Of a stretch of 64,000 nt of DNA, positions 54,668 through 61,742 are shown piece after piece; the stretch's first letter is position 1; each line of letters opens with the position of its first letter. This DNA is from Nitrospinaceae bacterium (lineage in GTDB: Bacteria > Nitrospinota > Nitrospinia > Nitrospinales > VA-1). The notes beneath the pieces were generated by a model. That model was not told where the DNA came from, made no database searches, and was given only the letters and a program-made list of their open reading frames with translations. Where the stretch lies: positions 1,323,501 through 1,387,500 of the forward strand of contig BQJC01000001.1 of NCBI GenBank assembly GCA_021604505.1, in the 5' to 3' direction. A program made the position numbers and the translations under genes.

Positions 54668-56166
54668 GTTGTCACATCGACCAGTCTAAATTCGTCTTTT
54701 GCCAGAATTTCAGGCAAATCATCTTCAAGTTTCAGGTCTTTTTCGTCTTGCACGCAACAGCTGAGGTCCGCCTGGAACCCCAACTCGGCTAACCGCCCCT
54801 CAAAACCCTCAGTCTGCGAGGCGATATAATCAGCAATGGATTGGTTTTGCGTTGTCATTTTTATCGATAAACTGGATTGCTTGACCTGGCTGTCGACCCG
54901 CAGGTTCCCCAGGTTGGAAAGGTCCAGAATAAACACCAGATTGAAATTTTGCCTGGATTTCCCCTTCTTTCCATCTTCATCCGTTGCCGAGCGAACGAAA
55001 AGCTTAATGCTTGAGTCCCCATGAGCGTAGGGATTGGGAATTTGCAGTAAAAGCGGCTGCCCTTCCTGCTTTGCCAGTTGATTGCTGAGTTGGTGCAGTT
55101 CGATATTGTCCGCCGCCTGGCGAAAAATCTGCATGATGTCTTTCACCGCTTGCGATGCCGGAGCGGGCAAACTCTTTTGAGCTCCCTGGGCTTCCATTTT
55201 TTGAATGATTTCTAACAGTAGTCCTTTCAGGTCGCGGCCAAGCTCCAGCCCTTTCCCGGAATTTGAACCTGTTTCGAGAAATTGTTTCACTTTGGCTTCA
55301 TAGTCGATTCCGGAGAGATGAATTTGTTCTTTAATAATTTGCGGAGTTGGCGATTTTTGGCTCCCGGCAGTCAGGGATTGCAGAGTTTGGGTCAATCGCG
55401 CCAGGACTTCTTTGCCGGCGGTTTTTGAAATTTCCGATCCTGGAGCCAATTCCCTGAGAACGCCGGCAAGTTTGTTGATCATCTCCCCAAATGGTTCCCG
55501 GGATGGAAGGTAGGGTTTGATCATTCCGGCGTCCACTTGAGTGATAACCGGACCCTTCGACTGAAGCAGGTGGTACGGCCCGCTGGCCGTTCGCTCGGCG
55601 GCAACAGGAATTTGATCGCCGGGTTTCAACGGCTTCGAGCCGTCCGTTTGCACTAAAAATTTTCTATCGTTCAGTTGAATGACCGCGGCTTCAGGGTCCA
55701 GGACCTGCTTCACTTGCCCCTGGTAAACCGTACCGGGAGAAAGCTTTAGAAACTCCAGATTGGGTTGTGAAAAAAATGAAATGGGTGTGCTTGGCTTTGA
55801 GGACAATTGCAGGGTCACTTCCTGCTTCACCCCACTTCCCGCAGGGTCATTGACGGCGGCTCCCGGGTTCGCTCGATTGGCCGAGCCTAGGCTGGGTGCG
55901 TTGACGATTTTCAGCACCGGGGCGGGTGCGAGTTGCTCTACCTGGGCTGTGAGGGTTTGGCCCACCCTGAAAGAAGAATTGCCTTCCACCAGAATTTTTT
56001 GACCGCCAAATTGGACCAGCGATTTTCCTTGGGAAAATATTTGGATCACCTGCCCCTTGAGGAACTGGCCTAGATTGAGCTGTTGGGTGAATTTCGCGGA
56101 GAGCGAAGAGGAACCTTCACTAGCAAGTAACTTAAGAATATTTGAGGGGTACTGGTCGATTTGCAA
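54664..56166 (-). CDS. FliK-like flagellar hook-length control protein
   Basis: A 500-residue protein. Residues 1-350 are low-complexity Gln/Pro/Ser-rich sequence with OB-like strands (GQVIQIFSQGKSLVQFGGQK). The C-terminal Flg_hook-type domain (about 365-470) has LLLQIPNPYAHGDSSIKLFV, FNLVFILDLSNLGNLRVDSQ and LRVDSQVKQSSLSIKMTT. FliK measures hook length and switches export specificity through FlhB, which fits the coupled FlhB-like gene. Confidence 0.82.
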   Translation of the reverse strand: MQIDQYPSNILKLLASEGSSSLSAKFTQQLNLGQFLKGQVIQIFSQGKSLVQFGGQKILVEGNSSFRVGQTLTAQVEQLAPAPVLKIVNAPSLGSANRANPGAAVNDPAGSGVKQEVTLQLSSKPSTPISFFSQPNLEFLKLSPGTVYQGQVKQVLDPEAAVIQLNDRKFLVQTDGSKPLKPGDQIPVAAERTASGPYHLLQSKGPVITQVDAGMIKPYLPSREPFGEMINKLAGVLRELAPGSEISKTAGKEVLARLTQTLQSLTAGSQKSPTPQIIKEQIHLSGIDYEAKVKQFLETGSNSGKGLELGRDLKGLLLEIIQKMEAQGAQKSLPAPASQAVKDIMQIFRQAADNIELHQLSNQLAKQEGQPLLLQIPNPYAHGDSSIKLFVRSATDEDGKKGKSRQNFNLVFILDLSNLGNLRVDSQVKQSSLSIKMTTQNQSIADYIASQTEGFEGRLAELGFQADLSCCVQDEKDLKLEDDLPEILAKDEFRLVDVTT

Positions 56167-56205
56167 GGAAAACTCCGTTTTTCCCTGAAATGAATAAAAA
56201 GCAAA

Positions 56206-56670
56206 CTACCTGCGTAAGCTGAGGACGAGCTCAATTTCTCCAATCGGAAGTTGGACCCGGTCTGCTATTTCCTGCGGACTGAAGCCTTCCGCGGACAATT
56301 TCAGCGCTTTGGCATACTTATCGTTGATCCAGGGCTCTTGAAATTTTTCCTTAACGAGAAGAGAAGAATATCCGGTGGATTTTACTTCCTCCAGAAGTTC
56401 CATGATGGAGCGTTTCTCGTTTTCGACCAACTGGTTGACCAGAGACAAAGTCTCTTGCCTGGATACGATATCCTCCACAATCCGGTCCGACACTCGGTGA
56501 CCTTCCGCAATGGTTTTTTCCAGAGAATCTTTTAATGCGGTCACCTTGCCAATATGTGACGTTTGATTCTTCGTCAATTGGTCTCCCGCTCTGAGTTTTA
56601 ATACACAGTAAATAACCGTGACGGCGAGAACGACGTTCAGGAGAATTTGCAGGAAAATCCAAATATTCAT
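56206..56670 (-). CDS. DUF2802 membrane-anchored protein
   Basis: A 154-residue protein with an N-terminal membrane helix (residues 3-25), a coiled-coil stretch (35-105) and a C-terminal DUF2802 helix-turn-helix-like motif (YAKALKLSAEGFSPQEIADR, then PIGEIELVLSL). DUF2802 genes are usually found in flagellar or chemotaxis loci. The molecular role is unknown. It lies between a small ORF and the fliK-like gene, all read as one unit. Confidence 0.75.
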   Translation of the reverse strand: MNIWIFLQILLNVVLAVTVIYCVLKLRAGDQLTKNQTSHIGKVTALKDSLEKTIAEGHRVSDRIVEDIVSRQETLSLVNQLVENEKRSIMELLEEVKSTGYSSLLVKEKFQEPWINDKYAKALKLSAEGFSPQEIADRVQLPIGEIELVLSLRR

Positions 56671-56677
56671 AGAAAGC

Positions 56678-57013
56678 TTATATCACAACGTCAATGGTTT
56701 TCCCTTGAAAAGCTTCCAGGGCGATGACTTTCTTTTTATAAGCTTCTTCTTCGGCATCCAAATCCGAAGGGTTGTCCTCGTTATCTTTTCGAGACTGATT
56801 TCCTTTGGAACCCTCGGGATTCACCGAGTTGGACTCGTTGGAGAGCTCCGGGTCCTGCACCGACGAGCGTTTTGCTTCATCGGCTATTTTTCTTTCTTCA
56901 TTTTGATGCTGGCCATGCGCCTGAGGGATATTTTGCAGGGTGTGTTGCAACTTTTCAGTCGCGGTTCCCATCTGCACGATGTGCTGAATATTGACTGGCG
57001 AAATACCGGACAT
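56678..57013 (-). CDS. Small hypothetical protein of the flagellar operon
   Basis: A 111-residue hydrophilic protein: a short N-terminal helix (IQHIVQMGTATEKLQHTLQN), a disordered Asn/Ser/Glu-rich middle, and the C-terminus EEEAYKKKVIALEAFQGKTI. It has no membrane segment. It is first in the unit with DUF2802, FliK-like and FlhB-like genes, behind a good promoter. I do not recognise a family; size and composition would suit an exported regulator or chaperone. Confidence 0.6.
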   Translation of the reverse strand: MSGISPVNIQHIVQMGTATEKLQHTLQNIPQAHGQHQNEERKIADEAKRSSVQDPELSNESNSVNPEGSKGNQSRKDNEDNPSDLDAEEEAYKKKVIALEAFQGKTIDVVI

Positions 57014-57458
57014 ATTCTGTAACCTGCTGTTTTAAAATCAATTATTTCAATATACCCGTTCCCGGAAATTTGTCAATATCGCAAGAAAAGGTTTTCACCA
57101 CAGACCCTTTCTTTTCGGGCTTTTTTGGCAATAACTTAACTGCTTCAAAATATCTTCATATTTTTCAATATATTAGGCTTCTATTTCAAGATAAAGGTTG
57201 ATAGGAAGTGGCTCCTGGGGGGATTTTTGAATAAAGGAGTCATTATTGATAACCCCGACATGGTTATTTAGTAAATTGCAGAACGCAGAATTGGCAAATT
57301 ATTTGTTCCTTATTCCATTGTGATTAAAATCAATGTGCTGACTGGGGGCAAGTTATTTTATTAAAAATAAATCAAATAGTTGGCTAGTAAAAGGGAATCC
57401 AAAAGAAATTTCTGGAACGCTATGGTCCCACTTTTGGCGAGAAAAAAAATTCGCAAGA
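57014..57458. other. AT-rich intergenic region upstream of the flagellar unit
   Basis: About 445 bases, with no convincing coding frame. It contains a promoter for the minus-strand flagellar unit (57049-57076, listed separately) and an FNR/CRP-like site GTGAT-TAAA-ATCAA (57320-57333, nine of ten conserved positions) about 310 bases from the flagellar start codon. The remainder is AT-rich sequence leading into the AT-rich methyltransferase gene. Confidence 0.5.
57049..57076 (-). promoter_or_regulatory. Promoter of the FliK/FlhB-like flagellar unit
   Basis: On the minus strand a perfect TTGACA (57076-57071), a 16-base spacer and TATATT (57054-57049). The predicted start near 57042 lies about 30 bases before the first start codon. 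It is a housekeeping-type promoter rather than sigma-28 or sigma-54. Confidence 0.65.
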
Positions 57459-58304
57459 TTATTTTTTTCTTAACTTAAAAATTAATGGGGTGTAAAAACC
57501 AGATCGCCCTAAGAATCGTAAAATACCTGACAAGCCGGTTTTCCGAAATAACCCTAGTAATTTAGAAGCAATAGGGGTTTCAGGATATTTACTGCCTCCG
57601 AGTACTCTTTGTTCCCATAAATTGAGACCATGAGATTCGCACTCTATAGGAAGCTCCTTAAAAATCTTCTCAAAGGACCAATGGGTTGTAAAATTCAACG
57701 TATCAAGAATAAAACATGATCTTCCGCGTAATTTCAAATACCAGTGAAGGCATTTTTTGGGTAAAAATACCGGTAAAAACATGGAGTAATGCGGTTCAAA
57801 TAACAGGGCATAATTAGGGTTAATGATGATAATCATACCGCCTTTTTTTAAAACTCGAAGGGTTTCCAAAAGAACAGGTTTTATATTTTGGACATGCTCA
57901 AGAACTGTAGAAAATATGGCTACATCAAATTCACCATCTGCAAATGGAATCGACTCCCCCCAGGCATTTTTTATTGTGTCTGGAGGGTAGCCAAGGGCTT
58001 TTATCCTAATTTGAGCCCCTTCATACATTACCTTGTCAGGCTCTACACCGTAAGTATCATACCCCTTTTGCCTGGCGGCAATAACCAGCTTTCCAAAACC
58101 CGCTCCTACATCCAGTACCCGCTTGCCTTTTAAAGGACAGATATCTGTCACATATGATAGCCAAATATTCCCCTGCTCCCGGTCAAAATATCCTTTTTTA
58201 AGTAATTCCTTCCCCCATCCAGGATCAACCACTCCCTTATACCAATGCTCAAAATAGTTCTCAAACAGTTCATCCAATTGAGGGTTAACAGTATTTTGAA
58301 ACAA
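57459..58304 (-). CDS. SAM-dependent methyltransferase, AT-rich
   Basis: A 281-residue class I methyltransferase of the sugar/lipid type: RVLDVGAGFGKLVIAARQKG, then YGVEPD, GESIPFADGEFDVAIFSTVL and VLKKGGMIIIINPN. A helical C-terminal region (180-281) may bind substrate or membrane. The TTG start at 58304 has GGAGG eight bases upstream. Codons are distinctly A/T-ending compared with neighbouring genes, suggesting recent acquisition. Similar genes often belong to surface-polysaccharide loci. Confidence 0.8.
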   Translation of the reverse strand: MFQNTVNPQLDELFENYFEHWYKGVVDPGWGKELLKKGYFDREQGNIWLSYVTDICPLKGKRVLDVGAGFGKLVIAARQKGYDTYGVEPDKVMYEGAQIRIKALGYPPDTIKNAWGESIPFADGEFDVAIFSTVLEHVQNIKPVLLETLRVLKKGGMIIIINPNYALLFEPHYSMFLPVFLPKKCLHWYLKLRGRSCFILDTLNFTTHWSFEKIFKELPIECESHGLNLWEQRVLGGSKYPETPIASKLLGLFRKTGLSGILRFLGRSGFYTPLIFKLRKK

Positions 58305-58744
58305 ATTTTAGCCTCCACACTCTTCTTTAAAATATTGCAGACCATTTATAGGTTATCACTTCAATGATATCAATGAATAAAATGGAAGAATTTTATCAGC
58401 ACAACACTATTCTAAGTAAAATTGTTACCGTTAAAACTAAAGGCTGTGTATTATAAAAACTTCTTGTTCTCTTGTTCTACTTTTAACTTGTTCATAAATT
58501 GGGGGAAGGTCATTTCAAGCATGAATTTGGGGACAAAAATTAAGTCTTCATTTAATCACCTCCCTCGGAACTGTCAAGGTTCCTATTGTGATCTTTTAAA
58601 CTGTGCTTACTAACTATGGAATCAGGTAAGTGCTGAAGAAGGTAAATGCTTTGCTCTTGAGGAGCTGATGATTTCAAAAGGTAAGTAGGTGGTTCATGAA
58701 AGGCATGAAACGGATGGATGTTTTGCGGGATACTCAGACAGGCG
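58305..58744. other. AT-rich intergenic region between fliL and the methyltransferase gene
   Basis: 440 bases with no supported gene. Three AGGTAA repeats (58625-58690 area) and a short inverted repeat TTCATG/CATGAA (near 58692-58708) are visible. The base composition of the left half matches the neighbouring methyltransferase gene, as if part of the same inserted segment. FliL is normally followed by fliM or other flagellar genes, which are missing here. Confidence 0.45.
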
Positions 58745-59407
58745 TTACTTGACGACAAACTGAGTGAAAACCACGTCGGTGATGGTGCCGGTGCCGGCAA
58801 GCAGGAGGGGGTTCACTGCGGTCAGGATTTCTTTTTTGATGGTTTCTTTAATGGCCCCTTTTCGTAAAAAATAATCTTTGGGGCTTTTGCGAATTAAAAT
58901 CGTATAAATATTTTTACGAATGCTGGGGAGGCTTTTCTCGATTTCTTTGTCGAGCGTGTTGTTGCTCATAACAAGATGCGGGGTGAAAGAGATAAAGCTT
59001 CCGGTTTCTTTATTTCCCGCCTTGAGGGGCAGGAAAAAAGGCTGCAGGGCATATATATCGACTTTATTAAAGGTGGGTTTGGTGGTTTCGATTGCGGTGG
59101 GAGCGGGACTGGGTTCTTCTCCCTCGAGCTCGGTCGAAGGAAGAAAGAAATAAGCTCCGACCGCCAATGCAACCAGTAAAAAGACTCCCCCCCCAACCAG
59201 GATCCAGAACTTTTTACTGAATAAAAAACGTTTACCTTCTTCAGGTGAGGATTCGTCTTTCCCACCCTCTCCCTCTTCATCAGGGTTTTGGGTGGCTTCA
59301 AGGAGCCTCTCCAGCTCTTCCGGCTCTTGACTGACATCCTCATCCAGATCTTCCGTTTCCTGTGCGGACGGATCGGGTTCTTCAACTATTTCTTCAGCCT
59401 GAGCCAT
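58745..59407 (-). CDS. fliL: Flagellar basal-body protein FliL
   Basis: A 220-residue protein. It has an acidic cytoplasmic N-terminus (1-60), one membrane helix (about 68-92; FWILVGGGVFLLVALAVGAY) and a periplasmic FliL domain (VDIYALQPFFLPLKAG; ISFTPHLVMSN; VFTQFVVK at the end). FliL surrounds the stator and supports torque. The acidic N-terminal extension is longer than in E. coli FliL. AGGAT precedes the ATG. Confidence 0.85.
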   Translation of the reverse strand: MAQAEEIVEEPDPSAQETEDLDEDVSQEPEELERLLEATQNPDEEGEGGKDESSPEEGKRFLFSKKFWILVGGGVFLLVALAVGAYFFLPSTELEGEEPSPAPTAIETTKPTFNKVDIYALQPFFLPLKAGNKETGSFISFTPHLVMSNNTLDKEIEKSLPSIRKNIYTILIRKSPKDYFLRKGAIKETIKKEILTAVNPLLLAGTGTITDVVFTQFVVK

Positions 59408-59452
59408 ATCCTAAAGTCCTTAGCATGACTTGCGATTCTCTATAAAATAGAT

Positions 59453-60058
59453 TCAGACAGCCGCCTTCAGTTCCATGCATAATTTTTCAACCTGGGTCTG
59501 AAAATCATCCCGGCTGCCATTATTTTCCAGAATAAAGTCTGCTTTTTTTACTTTTTCTTCCTGCGGCATTTGGTTCTGGATTCTCAATTGTGCTTCTTCA
59601 CGGGTCAAAGAACTGCGCTCCATGGCCCGGCGGACTAAGGTTTCCTGATCGCAGGTGACCACAATCACCTTGTCGACCTTTTTATAATTTCCCGATTCGA
59701 TCAGAAGCGCGGCGTCGATGACAATCAGCGCATGCGGATGCTCATTTAATATTTGCCTGCAAAGCCGCATCTCTTCCTCAATGACTTTTGGGTGGAGAAT
59801 ATTTTCAAGGAGGGTTTTCTTTTCCTTATCGTTAAAAACGACGTCGGCCAGTTTGGCTCGGTCGATGTTTTGGTCCTCCATTAAGATCGTTTTCCCAAAC
59901 GTCTCGACGATTTCCTCCCAGGCGGGCCGGTTCGGCAGAACCAGTTTCCGGCACAAGAGATCGGCGTCGATGATAAAGGCGCCCAGGTCCTTGAGCATGG
60001 AAGCGGCGGTTGTTTTACCGGAACCGATACTGCCTGTCAGACCGACGATCAAACCCAT
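59453..60058 (-). CDS. coaE: Dephospho-CoA kinase
   Basis: A 201-residue P-loop kinase: GLTGSIGSGKTTAA (5-18), the CoaE motif FIIDADLLCRKLV, HPKVIEEE, and the lid region with VVTCDQETLVRRAMER. It phosphorylates dephospho-CoA in the last step of CoA synthesis. It lies 14 bases after the aminotransferase gene and before fliL on the same strand. Confidence 0.94.
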   Translation of the reverse strand: MGLIVGLTGSIGSGKTTAASMLKDLGAFIIDADLLCRKLVLPNRPAWEEIVETFGKTILMEDQNIDRAKLADVVFNDKEKKTLLENILHPKVIEEEMRLCRQILNEHPHALIVIDAALLIESGNYKKVDKVIVVTCDQETLVRRAMERSSLTREEAQLRIQNQMPQEEKVKKADFILENNGSRDDFQTQVEKLCMELKAAV

Positions 60059-60072
60059 TGCAGTTTCACCTC

Positions 60073-60930
60073 TTATTCCACGGTTTTAAGAAGTTCGTCG
60101 TAAAGGCGGATCATTTTTTGCGTCACCGGTCCGGGGCTTCCATTCCCTATCGTCCTCCCGTCCAGTTTCGTGACGGGCATGACCTTCTTTAAGGTTCCCG
60201 TGAGAAACAGCTCGTTGGCTTTTTCAAGCGCTTCGGCGGGCCACCGGCCTTCTTCCACGGTGAGACCATTTTGCTGAGCCAGTTGGATCACCTTTTCACG
60301 GGTGATGCCGGCAAGAATCCCGCAGTCGATTGAAGGCGTCAGGATGCGTTCACCTTGAACAAAAAATATATTGCTGGTGGTGCATTCGGTCAAAAAGCCG
60401 GAAGGGCTCAGCATCAAAGCGTCTTTGGCGCCAAGCCGGTTGGCCTCAATTTTTGCAAGAACGTTGTTCAGGTAATTTCCGGTTTTTATGCCCGGATTCA
60501 AAGCTTCTTTCGGGTTTCTTTTGATGGAAACCAGGGCGATATGAATTCCCTCTTTATAGCTTTCCGGAGGGAAGACCTTGGTTGCCGTGACAAAGATAAT
60601 AACGTTAGGGTTTTGGCAGGACGAAGGATCGATGTCGATTTCTCCCACCCCGCGGGTGACGATGATACGAATGTAGGATTCTTCGTTGCCTGCCGCCTGC
60701 AGGGTTTTTTCAACTTCCTGAAAGAACCACTCGGGGTCATAGGGAATGGTTAGCGAGAGGCCTTTTGCAGAGTTCATCAATCGGTTGAGATGATCCTGCA
60801 GAAAAGCGGGTTTATTACGGTGCGTGGAAACCACTTCGTAGACGCTGTCACCAAATAAAAAGCCATGATCAAAAACGGAAATACAGGCATCCTCTTTGAT
60901 TGTGCCGTTTAAATTTATTTTTGTGGTCAT
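60073..60930 (-). CDS. Class IV aminotransferase (branched-chain or D-amino-acid type)
   Basis: A 285-residue fold-type IV PLP enzyme with FDHGFLFGDSVYEVV, PLP Lys in GIKTGNYLNNVL and the ECTTSNIFFV loop. It is the second such gene here; the first (27262) pairs with a pabB-like gene. Without PabB context this one is more likely IlvE-like or Dat-like, but the family is hard to resolve by eye. Confidence 0.85.
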   Translation of the reverse strand: MTTKINLNGTIKEDACISVFDHGFLFGDSVYEVVSTHRNKPAFLQDHLNRLMNSAKGLSLTIPYDPEWFFQEVEKTLQAAGNEESYIRIIVTRGVGEIDIDPSSCQNPNVIIFVTATKVFPPESYKEGIHIALVSIKRNPKEALNPGIKTGNYLNNVLAKIEANRLGAKDALMLSPSGFLTECTTSNIFFVQGERILTPSIDCGILAGITREKVIQLAQQNGLTVEEGRWPAEALEKANELFLTGTLKKVMPVTKLDGRTIGNGSPGPVTQKMIRLYDELLKTVE

Positions 60931-61028
60931 GGTTTTAAATTTTGGAATTTGAAATGTGACGGCAATGGTTGGATGCGATGCAGATGTTACTTGCGCCCTT
61001 GGGGTTTCAGAGCCTCTCTCAGACTTTC

Positions 61029-61703
61029 TTATTTTTTATCGAGGGATATCAGGATATCTTGCAGTTTTTTTTCATCCTCTTTGGTGTATTTATCCTGCGG
61101 CTCGCCCTGCAATTCATCAGGAGGATCGCTGTCTTTGCTTTTTAGGCCCTGTGTCAATTTATCGAAATCTTTCAGGTTTACAAAATTTTCCTTCACGCCG
61201 CTCAAGTCGATGCTGGGAAATTTTTCAATGAACCGATTGCCGCTCAACCCCTGCCCTAAAACCTGAGTGATGTTTTTTAAATGCGGAGCAAAATAAGAGT
61301 CTCGAGTGATATCGCCGTTCAAATTTGGAAAAAATTTTAGCGGAAACATGAGGATGATCAGGATGATGACTCCCTTAGCGAGGCCAAGGACGCCTCCGAA
61401 TACGCGATCGAGGCCGGACAAACCGGGAGCGGAATGAACCAGTTTTTGAATCCCCTTGCCCAGGAATGAAATGCCAACCACGCCGGCGATAAAAATAAGA
61501 CCAAAGCTGAGTATCTCGACAGCCGTTGGGTTGGAAATATACTGGCGTAAAGTGGACGAAAGGTCGCCGCGAAAATTCAGGGCCAGAAAATATCCGCCGA
61601 CATACGCCAGCAGTGAGAATATTTCCCGCACCATTCCCCGGACCATGGAATAGATCAGGCTCAGGGTGAGAACGATGACAGTCAGGGAGTCAAACAGGGA
61701 CAT
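61029..61703 (-). CDS. CvpA-family membrane protein
   Basis: A 224-residue protein with four membrane helices in the first 130 residues and CvpA motifs (FDSLTVIVLTLSLIYSMVRG; SGLDRVFGGVLGLAKGVII). A charged cytoplasmic tail follows. CvpA proteins affect envelope integrity and colicin V production; the precise mechanism is unknown. It sits between a Slt-type transglycosylase gene and the aminotransferase-coaE-fliL set. Confidence 0.85.
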   Translation of the reverse strand: MSLFDSLTVIVLTLSLIYSMVRGMVREIFSLLAYVGGYFLALNFRGDLSSTLRQYISNPTAVEILSFGLIFIAGVVGISFLGKGIQKLVHSAPGLSGLDRVFGGVLGLAKGVIILIILMFPLKFFPNLNGDITRDSYFAPHLKNITQVLGQGLSGNRFIEKFPSIDLSGVKENFVNLKDFDKLTQGLKSKDSDPPDELQGEPQDKYTKEDEKKLQDILISLDKK

Positions 61704-61742
61704 GAAAAGTTATCCTTAAAAAACAAGGACTTTAATTGTCAA

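Noticed and set aside
58552-58800. 82-codon minus-strand frame overlapping the end of fliL
   Set aside because: Proline/serine-rich out-of-frame read of the fliL 3' end with no start signal.
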